A model generated the notes under the pieces. It had not been told where the DNA came from. It saw only the letters and a list, made by a program, of their open reading frames with translations, and ran no database searches. Below, piece after piece: positions 1 to 11,550 of a DNA stretch of 64,000 nt; position 1 is the first letter of the stretch; each line of letters begins with the position of its first letter. Both the position numbers and the translations under genes were made by a program. Origin of the DNA: Neoarius graeffei (taxonomy: Eukaryota; Chordata; Actinopteri; Siluriformes; Ariidae); assembly GCF_027579695.1 (NCBI RefSeq), contig NC_083586.1:6816001-6880000 (forward strand), in the 5' to 3' direction.

Positions 1-375
1 CACAGCACTGGGTTTTGATTGGTCAGCTCCTGTTTCAGATTAATTTTCTGAAACAGAAGCTGTTATTGTAGTGCAGCTGAAAATGACAGATTTATATTCA
101 TGTGCTTGTTCTAATGCATCATTTCAATAGTAACAAGTCATTCAAAGGGGCTTGTATAGTGGATGGTCCATCTAGTTCTAATAATAAATGGATTACTTAA
201 AAAAATGTGTAATCATGTAATCATTAAGTGTTAAACACAGTAAAATATCTGAAAATGTGATAGATCCTTACCAAACTGTTATTTTATCACCACACCTCTT
301 GGTTCTCCTTCATATCTTTCTTCACTTCTGTAAATACTGTATGTTCTTTCTAAAGCAACTGTGGTTTTGAGAAAG

Positions 376-377
376 GC

Positions 378-422
<45 letters not shown>

Positions 423-423
423 T
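376..423. repeat. (TAA)n microsatellite
   Basis: About fifteen uninterrupted AAT/TAA triplets, read directly from the sequence. Confidence 0.95.
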
Positions 424-755
424 TAGGAAAATCATGAAATGTGTTCCCCTGTGAAAACGTAGATTAGCAGTAAACACAGATGCTGTTTTTGAGTTATGTT
501 AAGAATGAGGCTGATATTGAACTCTGTGTTTGGCAATGATTGATATGAAACAGATTTCTGCCCTCATCATTACATTTTACTTATTTTCTTTCATAAAGTC
601 TGAAAGTTCTTTATTTTCTTTCATAAAGACTGAAAGTTTTGCTGAAGCTCCAGCCCTGCAATGTTCTGGCTAAAATATTGCAATCTTGTTGTTGTTGTCA
701 TTACAATCCAGATAGCAGCTATGTAAAGATCATATTTTTATTCTCACAAACTGAC

Positions 756-1148
756 TGTAGGGTCACAAGCAACAGACAGCTGTAAGTGCAGAAAGAGAGT
801 TTATTCAGGCAATCAGGCAGACAAATCTAAATCATGAGGCAAAGACAGAATCAAAAAGCTTGGCAAGGTTCAGGTGAGGCACAAACGAATATCAAAGGCA
901 TAGGCAAAAGAGCAAAATCCAAAAATACAGAACAAATCGAAACCAAGAAAACAGTGCAGAACTCAAAAGCCTGGTAAAGTCAGAACAATGGCTGCTGAGC
1001 TTTTACTTTGCAAAGTTATTGTGATGTGAATGTGTATATACAGCGTGCTGTGGTGATAGAGTCCAGATGTGCTGCATGATAGCCATATTTAAAGGTCACT
1101 GTGAATTCTGGGAAACAGAGTTTTGAGTGCTGACAACCTTATATGTGA
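756..1148 (-). repeat. Possible solo LTR (gypsy-like)
   Basis: The block begins TGTAGGGTCAC and holds TTTATT (reverse complement of AATAAA) about 45 bases in, followed by the purine-rich text with repeated CAAAATCC and GGCAAAG words that is common in fish gypsy LTRs in reverse orientation. A five-base CTGAC precedes it and recurs near 1131, but the terminus there is not the expected CA. Boundaries are uncertain and a plain unique sequence is not excluded. Confidence 0.3.
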
Positions 1149-1204
1149 CACTTGACAAGCTTTTCAGTTTGGTTTCTTCTGTTTTTTTTCCCTTTACTGT
1201 ATGA

Positions 1205-1574
1205 CTCATCTCATCTCATTATCTCTAGCCGCTTTATCCTGTTCTACAGGGTCGCAGGCAAGCTGGAGCCTATCCCAGCTGACTACGGGCGAAAGACGGG
1301 GTACACCCTGGACAAGTCGCCAGGTCATCAAAGGGCTGACACATAGACACAGACAACCATTCACACTCACATTCACACCTACAGTCAATTTAGAGTCACC
1401 TAACCTGCATGTCTTTGGACTGTGGGGGAAACCGGAGCACCCGGAGGAAACCCACGCGGACACGGGGAGAACATGCAAACTCCGCACAGAAAGGCCCTCA
1501 TCGGCCACAGGGCTTGAACCCAGACCTTCTTGCTGTGAGGCAACAGTGCTAACCACTACACCACCGTGCCGCCC
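1205..1574 (-). repeat. tRNA-derived SINE, copy S1
   Basis: Full-length copy, with the tRNA-like head at the right end (reverse strand) and the GAGAT/ATGAG tail at the left. It is the reverse complement of the best copy at 62734-63106 with scattered substitutions. The head carries an RNA polymerase III box B (GGTTC-A-CC type) and a box A around the TGGTGTAGTGGTTAGC word. It resembles the Mermaid-type fish SINEs; that family name is from memory. Short open frames in it are accidental. Confidence 0.85.
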
Positions 1575-1991
1575 ACACTTCTATTGTAATAGGCATATTT
1601 ATCACACTGCATCAAGTTAAAGGGATCAAATAAGCATGTACTGAATAAAAAGAAATTTTAGATCCCAGAGAATACAACTGAATTAAAAAGGGCTATATGT
1701 ACAGTCAAGTAAACAATTGTCTACTAAAGAGAATGACTGAACTATAAAATTAATTATTTAATATACATTGTATCAGTAATACCAGAATTATTGATGAAAA
1801 TTTTGCAAATAAAAGTATTAATGTTAAATAGTTCTTAAAAATTACACAAAGTTCTATTTGACAAGTGTTGACATCATCTACAATATTACATTCCACCAAA
1901 GAAAATTACTTGAAATATAACAGCAGTACTAGGTATGTTAATGAAAATAGTAGGTTACATGTAATAAATTATATATAATCATGTCAAACAG

Positions 1992-2116
1992 GCCCTGTGA
2001 TGACCTGGCGACTTGTTCAGGGTGTACCCCGCCTTTTGCCCATAGTCAGCTGGGATAGGCTGCAGCTTGCCTGCGACCCTGTAGAAGGATAAAGCGGCTA
2101 GAGAGAATGAGATGAG
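1992..2116 (+). repeat. 5'-truncated SINE copy S2
   Basis: Only the 3' third of the same SINE is present, from the GCCCTGTGATGACCTGGC word to the ATGAGATGAG tail. It is flanked by a perfect 11-bp duplication ATGTCAAACAG at 1981-1991 and 2117-2127. A truncated copy with an intact duplication means the truncation happened at insertion, as expected for LINE-driven target-primed reverse transcription. Confidence 0.9.
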
Positions 2117-2280
2117 ATGTCAAACAGTAAATGAAGGTTAGTAAAAGTTCCATTTGAGAAAAAAAGTGTTGACACCGCAAGGAGTGTTAGATTCAACTAA
2201 AGATGACTGAACTACATCAAGTATATTATGTAAACAAGGATAAGTGAAAATATTAATAAATTATGAAGTTAAATTGAAAA

Positions 2281-2619
2281 TCTCATCTCATCATTCTCTA
2301 GCTGCTTTAATCTGTTCTACAGGGTCGCAGGCAAGCTGGAGCCTATCCCAGCTGACTATGGGCAAAAGGCAGGGTACACCCTGGACAAGTCACCAGGTCA
2401 TCACAGGGCTGACACATAGACACAGACAACCATTCACACTCATGGTCAATTTAGAGTCACCAGTTAACCTAACCTGCATGTCTTTGGGGGAAACCAGAGG
2501 AAACCCACATGGAGAACATGCAAACTCCCCACAGAAAGGCCCTTGCCAGCCACGGGGCTTGAACCTGGACCTTCTTGCTGTGAGGCGACAGCACTAGCCA
2601 CTACACCACCACGCCGCCC
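2281..2619 (-). repeat. tRNA-derived SINE, copy S3
   Basis: Same family, head to the right, with small internal deletions: the segment between the GTCTTTGG word and the ACATGCAAACTCC word is shorter than in S1 and S4. More diverged than S4, so probably older. Confidence 0.85.
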
Positions 2620-3533
2620 ACATATAATGTCTATGGAAGCGAAACTAGAAATTGCCAGGTAACTACACTTGCCGCTGTATAAACGGTGACTCCCAGTATC
2701 GCCTCCCTAAATTATCATGATAATGGAGGAAGCTTTCTTACATGCAAACAGTAAAAACATAAAAAAAATTAAAAAAAATTAAAAAATAATAAAAAACACA
2801 AATGCTTACCTGTGCAGTCTTTGAATCAGGAAACATTTTTTTTCGCTAGCTGCAAAAAAGGGTCTGCCACAGTCGGGGGGATGTTGTATTCCATGAGAAA
2901 TTGGCAGAATATAACTTCACAGAAGCCATCACAGAAGTCTGGGCAGTCCGAGCCGATGTACTTGAAAAAAAAAAAACACGGGCAACTATAAAACCACATA
3001 AATTGAAAATAGTTCTGTTTCATTGGGTATGCGTGTTTGAAAAAATAAATGGTGGATGCTAAGAAAATTCTCGGAGTAACAGAAAAAATCTCTGAAACAA
3101 AACTTAATTTTCCCGTATGAAAATCAGTGTACGCCATATTAGCCAAAAAATTGCATTTTCCCCTACAAAATACAGGGAAACCATATAACTTGTCATGTAT
3201 GACATTTGGATTTACCTCGCTGACTGTGATAGGCATGTTTGCCAAACTGTGTGGATCGCCTTGGACACTGCTACACTGTGGTCAGACATTTGGGAAATGC
3301 TCTCGTGTGCATGGTGTACCTGATTGCAATGCCTAAAGGACAGTAAGATGTTGTTTTATCATGGTATTGTAAATTTGTTTTAGTATGAGTGTGAAATCTT
3401 TGTTTGGGGACCTAGGCCTAAGTGAAATGATTGTGTTGTAAATGAGTTGCATTCCAAGTCAAGATAAGATTGAAAATTTAACCATCACTCTCTGTGTCCT
3501 GAATTTGTTGTTGCCTTAACACGTGTGTGTGTG
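2620..3533. other. No feature recognised
   Basis: AT-rich stretch with an imperfect poly-A zone at 2759-2800. The open frames here (for example 2826-3245 on the - strand) have no recognisable domain and low-complexity phenylalanine-rich content. Confidence 0.5.
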
Positions 3534-3545
3534 TGTGATATATAT

Positions 3546-3898
3546 CTCATCTCATCTCATTATCTCTAGCTGCTTTATCCTGTTCTACAGGGTTGCAGGC
3601 AAGCTGGAGCCTATCCCAGCTGACTACGGGCGAAAGGCAGGGTACACCCTGGACAGGGCTGACACATAGACACAGACAACCATTCACACTCACACCTACG
3701 GTCAATTTAGAGTCACCAGTTAACCTAACCTGCATGTCTTTGGACTGTTGGGGAAACCGGAGCACCCGGAGGAAACCCACGCAGACACGGGGAGAACATG
3801 CAAACTCCACACAGAAAGGCCCTCGCAGGCCACGGGGCTCGAACCCGGACCTTCTTGCTGTGAGGCGACAGCGCTAACCACTACACCACCGTGCCGCC
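3546..3898 (-). repeat. tRNA-derived SINE, copy S4
   Basis: Near full-length copy in reverse orientation, missing about 13 bases of the body relative to S5 and S6. Flanked by TGTGATATATAT at 3534-3545 and 3899-3910, so it inserted in a GT/AT microsatellite. It ends just before the 5' end of the RTE-1 LINE. Confidence 0.9.
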
Positions 3899-4062
3899 TG
3901 TGATATATATATATATATATATATATAAAATCCAGCCACTGGGGGTGCAAAAGAGTACTCTTGGTGCTGGTCCCAAGCCTGGATAAATTGGAGAGGGTTC
4001 CATCAGGAAGGGCATCCGGCATAAAACTCTGCCAAATCTAACATGTGGATTGAAAAGAATAC

Positions 4063-4376
4063 TGTAAAATCAGAACAGGTGGGTGGAGCACAGAAGCACA
4101 ACAGGCCAGAACTGAGTTCTCATCAAAAATCCTTTATTTTAGCTTTTCATCTTTGACTTTCACACTCTCCCAGTCACACGCGCACACACACAAGTGTTCT
4201 GGTTGGGGAGAGAGCTCCCTTTCTCTGCTCTCTCTCTCCTTTTAAAGGCCACGGCCACTGGAGAAGACACACAAACACAGGTTAATTCCCATCAGGTGCA
4301 GTGATCCTACTACTTACCTTCCCTGACTCCGCCCTCCATTCACAGACCGACGCTTGACCAAGCCCCCGCTGCCACA
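4063..4376 (-). repeat. 3' LTR of Gmr1-like copy A
   Basis: 314-bp LTR. On the - strand it begins TGTGGCAGCGGGGGC and ends ...TTTTACA. It shares the GGAGTCAGGGAAGGTAAGT block, the TTTTAAAAGGAG promoter-like block and the TGTGCTCCACCCACCTG end with the solo LTR at 60494-60836. Confidence 0.85.
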
Positions 4377-4699
4377 TACCCCCACCATCTGACTCAGGCC
4401 GGGGAGCCATCCAGCCTGCAGCCGACACCCCCCTTGACGGGAGAGGAAATCCGCCATGGCCATCTGCGCCCCCGGCCTGTGGACCACCTCGAACTTAAAT
4501 GGCTGGAATGCCAGATACCAACGGGTGAGTCGTGCATTGGCATCCTTCATGCCGTGGAGCCACTGCAGGGGCGCATGGTCTGAACAGAGGGTGAAAGGGC
4601 GCCCCAGCTGGTAGTAGTGGAGGGCGAGGACCGCCCACTTGGTAGCGAGGCATTCCTTCTCTATCGTGCTGAACCTGCCCTCACGCACCGACAGCTTCT
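4314..4699 (-). pseudogene. Gmr1 copy A RNase H, C-terminal piece
   Basis: Encodes the end of RNase H of Ty3/gypsy type: the FSTIEKECLA word, CSDHAPLQWL, and the MADFLSRQ end that normally closes the domain. The upstream part of the same gene lies at 10180 onward, beyond the L2, and the break falls in the segment that in copy B reads LYISRKLSV. The final residues run up to the LTR. Confidence 0.85.
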
Positions 4700-4840
4700 T
4701 GTACTGTCGCTTTCCTTTTTGTACTTTTCACTTTCGCTTTCTTTTTTTCCGTTTTTTTTTCCGGTTTTTCTCTTTCTTTTTTTGGAAGAACGCCGAGACC
4801 GGAAGCTTTCTTTTTCTCTCCTCCTGTGTAAAGACCACAA

Positions 4841-5827
4841 GTGGAGGCCATCCACATCGAATCTGCTTTAATATCAACAGATCTTCATTTATGGTACGTG
4901 AATCTTTTCATCATGGCACACCTTCAGCCTGTTCAGTGTGCTGAGTGCAGGATGTTTAGTCATTCTTCCTCTGTCGCTAGCGATAGCTTTATTAGCTTTA
5001 TTTGTGATAAGTGCAGATTAGTTAGCTCTCTGACGGAGAAGATTTCAGTGCTAGAAGCGCTTGTCCAGGCTTTAGAGCAGGTTAGTGAGCGTGAGAACAG
5101 TGTAGCTTCTGTAGGGGAAAGTCTGGATGCCCTAGGTGGGGTTAGTAATCCCCCAACTCCGGCATTAGAGCCCTTACAGCAGGGCAAATGGGTGACGGCT
5201 CGGCGGCATAAGCGTAGAGCCAAAGCTACCGCTGAGGCTCGCCCACGGGAGCACCACTCCTCTCCGCGTCACGTGTCGAACAGGTTTGCTCTCCTTAGTG
5301 ATGCACCCACTGAGAAACCTGAAAGAGCTCTGGTTATAGGGGACTCTATCATATGGCACGTGAAATTAGCTCAGCCTTTAGGGGCACCAGCAGTTTTAGT
5401 CAGGTGTATACCGGGAGGCAGGGTGCCAGACATAGCAGGTAATCTTAGGGTCCTAGGCAAGCACAGGTTCTCAAAGATAGTTATCCATGCAGGAGCTAAT
5501 GATATACGCCTTCGTCAGTCTGAGGTTACTAAGAGTAACTTTGTAGAGGTGTTTAAATTAGCGAAGGTGATGTCCGATGCTGTAGTATGCTCTGGCCCCA
5601 TCCCAATGCGGCGTGGCAATGTAGCTTACAGCAGGTTATGGTCGCTGAACTGCTGGCTGTCCAGGTGGTGCTCTGAAAACAGTGTGGGCTTTATAGATAA
5701 TTGGGCTAATTTTGAGGGCACTACTGGCCTGTTAGGGCGGGATGGTATCCATCCCACTCGGGAAGGTGCTGCTTTCATTTCCTGCAGCATAGGTCATAGT
5801 CTCAGAACAGGTCTAGTTAATTTCTGA
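4841..5827 (+). CDS. L2 ORF1: zinc-finger and SGNH-esterase-like protein
   Basis: 328 residues. The N-terminal part (about 25-70) has paired cysteines, CAEC and CDKC, spaced like a small PHD-type zinc-binding module, followed by a likely coiled coil (about 60-95) and a basic segment (KRRAKA, about 125). The C-terminal half carries the blocks of SGNH/GDSL hydrolases: VIGDSII (block I), IPGGRV (block II), HAGANDI (block III) and DGIHPT (block V). Such esterase-type ORF1 proteins are known from CR1/L2-group LINEs, where they bind element RNA and may act on lipids; the role here is inferred. The start was chosen as the first ATG of the open frame; a second ATG at 4913 precedes the cysteines and is equally plausible. 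Confidence 0.85.
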   Translation: MEAIHIESALISTDLHLWYVNLFIMAHLQPVQCAECRMFSHSSSVASDSFISFICDKCRLVSSLTEKISVLEALVQALEQVSERENSVASVGESLDALGGVSNPPTPALEPLQQGKWVTARRHKRRAKATAEARPREHHSSPRHVSNRFALLSDAPTEKPERALVIGDSIIWHVKLAQPLGAPAVLVRCIPGGRVPDIAGNLRVLGKHRFSKIVIHAGANDIRLRQSEVTKSNFVEVFKLAKVMSDAVVCSGPIPMRRGNVAYSRLWSLNCWLSRWCSENSVGFIDNWANFEGTTGLLGRDGIHPTREGAAFISCSIGHSLRTGLVNF

Positions 5828-5923
5828 CAGTCCAGAGCCAAGGCCAGGGAGCAGACGAACAGGCTAAACCGACTGTCTGCTAGCTGCACAGAGTCATCAC
5901 TCAGGGTCCACTACATCGAGACT

Positions 5924-8890
5924 GTGTCTGTTCCCCGAGCTCAACAAAAAGGTAGAAATTTTCAGAGAGTTTGTTCCAGTAACCTAATCAATATAAAATT
6001 AGATCATACTGACTGTACAGCTGCTGCCAGCACCTTTGATCTAAAGGTGGGGCTATTAAATATTAGATCTCTTGCATCTAAAGCGCTAATGGTTAATGAA
6101 CTCATGACTGATCAGGAGTTTAATGTACTTTGTTTAACTGAAACATGGATTAAGCCAAATGAATATATAGCATTAAATGAAGCTAGTCCTCCTGGATACA
6201 GTTATATACACCAGCCTCGTCAAACTGGCAGAGGAGGAGGCGTCGTGGTTATTTATAATGATTATCTAGGTGTAACACAAAAACCTGGTTATAAATTTAA
6301 TACATTTGAAGTTCTTCATACTCATATAATGTATGTAGCCTCGAAAAATAAGTCTACCCAGTTAATTCCATTGCTTATTATTTACAGGCCCCCGGGGCCA
6401 TATTCTGAGTTTTTTTCTGAATTTGCAGATTTTACCTCAGATCTGGTTATTTCCTTAGACAAAGCTTTAGTTGTCGGAGATTTTAATATTCACTTCGATA
6501 ACCCAGAAGACCCTTTAAAAACAGCGTTTGTGTCCATCTTAGATTCAGTCGGGATTAAGCAGAATGTCATAGGACCGACCCATAATGGTGGTCACACCCT
6601 TGATCTAATACTAACATTCAGATTAAACGTAGACAATATAGTCATACTTCCACAGTCTGAAGTTATCTCAGATCATTATCTCATCTCATTTAAACTATGT
6701 CTGAGTAATAATATATGCACCTCACCACGCTACTGTATTAAACGTACTTTCACATCAACTACTACACAGAGCTTTATAAATGATCTCCCAGAGTTGTCAA
6801 CTTTGATTGGGTCACTGTCAGCCCCTGCAGAACTTGATCAGGCAACTGAATGCTTAGAATCAACATTCCGCCATACTTTAGATAATGTAGCTCCTCTAAA
6901 AAGGAAAATGGTCAGAGACAAAAAATTAGCACCCTGGTATAATGATGACACTCACACATTAAAACAGACCACTCAAAAATTGGAACGTAAATGGCGTCAA
7001 ACAAAATTGGTAGTGTTCAAATTAGCTTGGAAGGAGAGCTTCCTGAAGTATAGAAAAGCTCTTAGTGCTGCGAGATCAACATATTTCTCCTCCCTAATAG
7101 AAGATAACAAAAATAATCCTAGATTCCTATTTAATACTGTAGCAAAATTAACCAGGAATAAGTCCACTATCGACACATGCACACCTGCAGTATGTAGTCG
7201 CAACGACTTCATGATTTTTTTTCATGACAAAATTGAGAATATCCGACAAAAAATTCAAACTACTAATTTAAGGTCAGACAATGCAAGTGATCTTGTAGTT
7301 AACTATATAACTGTATCAGATCATCAGTTAGAATGTTTTACTCCCCTTAAAGAAACTGAATTACTTTCATTAATCTCTACATCAAAAGCCTCAACTTGCA
7401 TACTAGATCCCTTACCTACACATCTATTCAAACAGATAATGCCTGGAGTAATTGAACCGCTTCTAAAAATAATAAATTCTTCTCTTCTGATTGGCTATGT
7501 ACCCAAATCCTTTAAACTAGCAGTTATCAAACCCCTGATTAAAAAACCTGACCTTGATCCCTGTCAGCTGTCCAATTATTGGCCAATATCAAACCTCCCC
7601 TTTACCTCCAAGATCCTTGAAAAAGCTGTGGCACAGCAGTTATGCTCATATTTACATAGGAATAACATCCATGAAATGTATCAGTCAGGATTTAGACCTC
7701 ATCATAGCACAGAGACAGCACTGGTTAAAGTAGTAAACGACCTACTGTTGGCGTCTGATCAGGGCTGTGTCTCGCTACTTGTGTTGCTTGACCTTAGTGC
7801 AGCATTTGATTCTTTTCTTCTGGATAGACTAGAAAATGTTGTGGGAGTTAAGGGAATGGCCCTCTCCTGGCTCAGGTCTTATCTAACTGATCGTTATCAG
7901 TATGTTGATATAAATGGTGATATTTCTAGACGTACCGAGGTAAAGTTTGGTGTTCCACAAGGTTCTGTCTTGGGTCCACTGCTTTTTTCTTTATATATGT
8001 TACCTCTGGGTGATATTAATCGTAAACATTGTATTAGTTTCCACTGTTATGCTGATGACACACAGTTGTATGTCTCTGCAAAACCTGATGAGAGACACCA
8101 GCTTAATAGAATTGAGGAATGTGTTAAGGACATTAGACACTGGATGCTTATTAATTTCCTTCTGCTTAACTCTGACAAGACTGAAGTACTTGTACTAGGA
8201 CCACATACAGCTAGAAGTAAGTTTTCTGATTACACAGTGACTCTGGATGGCCTTTCTGTTTCTTCACGTACATCAGTAAAAGACCTCAGAGTGATTATTG
8301 ACCCCAGTCTTTCATTCGAAACTCACATTGATAATATCACCTGGATAGCTTTCTTTCATCTCAGAAATATTGCAAAGATAAGAAATTTAATGTCATTGCG
8401 TGACGCAGAAAAACTAGTCCATGCTTTCGTTACCTCCAGGTTGGATTATTGTAATGCCTTACTGTCTGGATGTTCCAATAAGTGCATAAATAAGCTCCAG
8501 TTAGTTCAAAATGCAGCAGCAAGAGTCCTTACTAGAACTAGAAAATATGACCACATCACGCCTGTCTTATCCACACTGCATTGGCTCCCAATCAAATTTC
8601 GTATTGATTATAAAATACTACTATTGACCTTTAAAGCACTAAATGGTCTCGCACCACAGTACCTGAGTGAACTTCTGCTCCTCTATGACCCGTCACGCCT
8701 ACTTAGATCAAAAGGTGCAGGCTATCTGCTGGTACCTCGTATAGTGAAGGCTACATCAGGGGGCAGAGCCTTTTCTTACAAAGCCCCACAGTTATGGAAC
8801 AGCCTTCCAAGTAATGTTCGGGAATCAGACACAGTCTCAGCATTTAAGTCTAGGCTGAAAACATATCTGTTTAGTCAAGCCTTTTGTTAA
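5924..8890 (+). CDS. L2 ORF2: endonuclease-reverse transcriptase
   Basis: 988 residues, no internal stop. The N-terminal apurinic-type endonuclease is marked by LLNIRSL (about 46), CLTETWI (about 70), VVGDFNIHF (about 185) and SDHYLISF (about 247). The reverse transcriptase is marked by LSAAFDS (first aspartate, about 625), [17 protein letters not shown] (about 680) and the catalytic YADD at 709-712. The C-terminus has the conserved L2/CR1 end with [17 protein letters not shown] and [15 protein letters not shown] is followed at once by FLLDRLE; the residues that usually separate these words (a TIDHN-type stretch) appear missing, so a short deletion may have damaged the enzyme. The frame opens 97 bases after ORF1. 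Confidence 0.9.
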   Translation: MSVPRAQQKGRNFQRVCSSNLINIKLDHTDCTAAASTFDLKVGLLNIRSLASKALMVNELMTDQEFNVLCLTETWIKPNEYIALNEASPPGYSYIHQPRQTGRGGGVVVIYNDYLGVTQKPGYKFNTFEVLHTHIMYVASKNKSTQLIPLLIIYRPPGPYSEFFSEFADFTSDLVISLDKALVVGDFNIHFDNPEDPLKTAFVSILDSVGIKQNVIGPTHNGGHTLDLILTFRLNVDNIVILPQSEVISDHYLISFKLCLSNNICTSPRYCIKRTFTSTTTQSFINDLPELSTLIGSLSAPAELDQATECLESTFRHTLDNVAPLKRKMVRDKKLAPWYNDDTHTLKQTTQKLERKWRQTKLVVFKLAWKESFLKYRKALSAARSTYFSSLIEDNKNNPRFLFNTVAKLTRNKSTIDTCTPAVCSRNDFMIFFHDKIENIRQKIQTTNLRSDNASDLVVNYITVSDHQLECFTPLKETELLSLISTSKASTCILDPLPTHLFKQIMPGVIEPLLKIINSSLLIGYVPKSFKLAVIKPLIKKPDLDPCQLSNYWPISNLPFTSKILEKAVAQQLCSYLHRNNIHEMYQSGFRPHHSTETALVKVVNDLLLASDQGCVSLLVLLDLSAAFDSFLLDRLENVVGVKGMALSWLRSYLTDRYQYVDINGDISRRTEVKFGVPQGSVLGPLLFSLYMLPLGDINRKHCISFHCYADDTQLYVSAKPDERHQLNRIEECVKDIRHWMLINFLLLNSDKTEVLVLGPHTARSKFSDYTVTLDGLSVSSRTSVKDLRVIIDPSLSFETHIDNITWIAFFHLRNIAKIRNLMSLRDAEKLVHAFVTSRLDYCNALLSGCSNKCINKLQLVQNAAARVLTRTRKYDHITPVLSTLHWLPIKFRIDYKILLLTFKALNGLAPQYLSELLLLYDPSRLLRSKGAGYLLVPRIVKATSGGRAFSYKAPQLWNSLPSNVRESDTVSAFKSRLKTYLFSQAFC

Positions 8891-10174
8891 TGGTGTTTAT
8901 GAGGTAAAGGTGTAGATCTAGAGGGTCCTCAGACATAGAGTGTTTTGGTAAACTGGGATGTATGGATGCTGTCAGTCCCCACTCGCTTGCTCACTCGAGT
9001 TTGTTGACGGTGTAGTGGCTGGCTGCTTTATGTCCCAGGGCTCCCTCATGCCTGTGTTACTTTCTGGCTCTCTCCTTTTAGTTATGCTGTCATAGTTAGT
9101 TGCCAGAGTCCCTGCTTGTACTTGGTGCAATTTGTATACTGCTCCTACTTATTCAGGTGACATTGGGCATACCTAACAACCTATGTTTTCTTTCCCTCCC
9201 CCCCACCACAAATCTGTCCCTCTGAGTTACATGGAGTCAACAGGAAATCTTTTGGTGGAGAGGGTGGAGACCTCGACTGGCTCTCGTAGCCTGCAGGGAA
9301 TCGGCCGTCAGACTTTCTGTCGCATGTCCCAGACCCGGTGAAATGTAACTGAATTGTCTTGGCCAGCCCTAAGGGTCCCATCTGCATCTCATCATTGCTG
9401 AGGAGTGTGCTCCCATCACCCAATCAACCATCCAGCCAGAGCAGGTCATGATATATTTTTTACCATATTAACATGCCATTGTTGTGTGTTATGCCTGATG
9501 TAAAGACTCTCGTCTCTGCGAGCCTACCACACAGATTTAATACTTGTCATTTTTAGGGCATACCTAACAACATGTGTTTTCTTTCTCTCTCTCTTCCCCC
9601 CCATCTGTCCCTCTGAGTTACATGTTGGTCCTGGGATTGAGATGCTGGCCTCTTCTGCCCCTCGGACCTGCTTGATCCATCCTGGTGCCCTGTGTCTGGT
9701 CGGAGTTTTATCGCACCGCTCCTGTGAAGGACGGCCCCATGAGGACAGTTGAGGGTTATACCTGGAGGATGCTCTGGACTCTTACAGTAATGCTTTTATG
9801 GCTGAGGACTACAGTTGTCTTGCTAACTTTAGGACTGCAGTTATCATGAACAGTTTTGCACTCAAGTTTCCATCGATGAAGAGTTATAACATCAACGAAA
9901 CTGTCCTCATGTTAAAACTGTTAATATTATAGTCAGGCTGTCTGTTGTTGCCCAAATGAGGATGGGTTCCCTTTTGAGTCTGGTTCCTCTCGAGGTTTCT
10001 TCCTCATGTCGTCTGAGGGAGTTTTTCCTTGCCACCATCGCCACAGGCTTGCTCATTGGGGATAGATTAGGGATAAAATTAGATCATCTTTTAAGTCATT
10101 CAAATTCTGTAAAGCTGCTTTGCGACAATGTTTATTGTTAAAAGCGCGATACAAATAAACTTGACTTGACTTGA
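8891..10174 (+). other. L2 3' untranslated region
   Basis: 1.28 kb after ORF2 with the standard L2 tail. It contains a direct repeat of about 69 bases, 9165-9233 and 9556-9624, sharing GGGCATACCTAACAAC and CTGTCCCTCTGAGTTACATG. No open frame of note. Confidence 0.8.
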
Positions 10175-10179
10175 CTTCT

Positions 10180-11370
10180 GGCTGATGTACAGCATGGGTC
10201 ATTTCTCCCCCTCCACCTCCTGGGACAGAACAGCCCCCAGTCCGATGCATCCATCTGCAAAATAAAGGAGAGAGAAAAGTCAGGGGAATGTAACAGTGGC
10301 CCCCCACACAGTGCAGCCTTTACCTCAAAGAAAGCCCACTGGCATTGCTCTTTCCATTGGACCGGATCTGGTGCTCCCTTTTTAGTGAGATCAGTCAGCA
10401 GGCTGGTGACGTCCGAATAATTAGGCATAAACCTCCGATAGTAGCCAGCCAGCCCCAGGAACTGTCTCACCCTCTTTTTGGTCTTGGGCCTCGGGCAGGC
10501 CGCAATCGCTGCTGTCTTATTAATTTGGGGACGCACCTGCCCATTGCCCAAATGGAAACCCAGATACCGTACTTCCACCCGCCCAATCGCACACTTCTTT
10601 GGGTTGGCTGTAAGACCCGCTCGCCTCAGCAACCTAAGGATGGCCCTTAGGTGTTCTAGGTGCAGTGGCCAGTCATTACTGTAAATAATGATATTGTCTA
10701 GGTAGGCAGCCACATAGGTGGCGTGGGGGCAGAGGACCCTGTCCATAAGCTGCTGAAACGTAGCAGGTGCCCCAAACAGCCCAAGAGGAAGTGTGACGAA
10801 CTGGTGTTAGCCAAACTGTGTGGAAAAGGCTGTTTTCTCTCGGGATAGAGGAGTCAAGGAGATCTGCCAATATCCCTTTGTCAAATCCAGTGTCAAATAA
10901 AAACGAGCCAGGCCAAGTTGATTGAGCAACTCGTCATTGGGTATGCGTCAAATTTAGACACCATGTTGACTTTTCTATAGTCCACACAGAACTGGACCGA
11001 CCCGTCGGCCTTGGGAACCAAGACCACCGGGCTGCTCCAGTCACTGTGGGACTCCTTGATGTTGCCCATTTTGAGCATGGCCTCTAGTTCTTCCTGAACC
11101 ACTTTTTTTTTTGTGTTCGGGCAATCAGTAAGGGCGGCTGTGCACTACTACCCCCGGGGGTATCTCAATGTGGTGTTCTATGAAGTGGGTGTGGCCGGGC
11201 AGGGGCAAGAACATGTCAGAAAATTCTGTCTGCAACTGGGTGACCTCTGTGAGCTGGGTCGGGGAGAGGTGGTCTCCACTGGGGACCAGAGCGGTGGGCA
11301 ATGTCAATTTTCCTTTTTGAACCTCTGGCCCCAGCTCCACCTTCTCCAGAACCACTGACACCAACGCCAC
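10180..11370 (-). pseudogene. Gmr1 copy A reverse transcriptase / RNase H (broken)
   Basis: Read from 11370 downward: a C-terminal linker with HLSPTQLTEVTQLQ, then LEAMLKMGNIKESHSDWSS, VPKADGSVQFCVDYRKVN, AAYLDNIIIYSND (copy B has YLDD, so the second catalytic aspartate is mutated to asparagine here), then LGLAGYYRRF and the start of RNase H (FILQMDASDWG). Several frameshifts separate the pieces at 11102, 10893 and about 10746. The RNase H continues at 4699 after the L2. Confidence 0.85.
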
Positions 11371-11550
11371 GGGGACCTCCTTGTTCTAACATTTTAGCAG
11401 ATTGAGGTGGTAAATCTGTAACTCCCCACCCCTGTCCGTTCACCTCACCTCATAGTCGACATGCCCGACTTGCCGTGTGACCTCAAAGGGTCCTTGCCAC
11501 CTGGCGATCAATTTGGAGCTCGACGTGGGCAACAACATGAGTACTTTATC

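Larger units (their letters stand above)
1..1204. other. No gene seen; AT-rich flank
   Basis: No convincing coding region. The stretch holds a TAA microsatellite (376-423) and, at about 756-1148, a block that resembles a fish gypsy-type LTR in reverse orientation, listed separately. The rest is ordinary AT-rich non-coding sequence. Confidence 0.6.
4700..10174 (+). mobile_element. L2-type LINE, nearly complete
   Basis: 5.47-kb non-LTR retrotransposon. It has a T/C-rich 5' leader, two open reading frames, a long 3' untranslated region, and the typical fish L2 end: GCTGCTTTGCGACAATG, then ATACAAATAAACTTGACTTG with short TTGAC repeats. It lies inside Gmr1 copy A, with a short match CTTCT at 4695-4699 and 10175-10179 as the likely target duplication. 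Both ORFs remain open, so it is younger than its surroundings. Confidence 0.88.

Noticed and set aside
1201..1620. Open frames in SINE copies (also 2244-2597, 3593-3877, 32902-33210, 62853-63104)
   Set aside because: They recur wherever the SINE lies, in both orientations; the repeat simply has few stops.
4617..4944. Phenylalanine/leucine-rich and lysine/arginine-rich frames
   Set aside because: They read the T/C-rich 5' leader of the L2 and the Gmr1 RNase H antisense; no domain.
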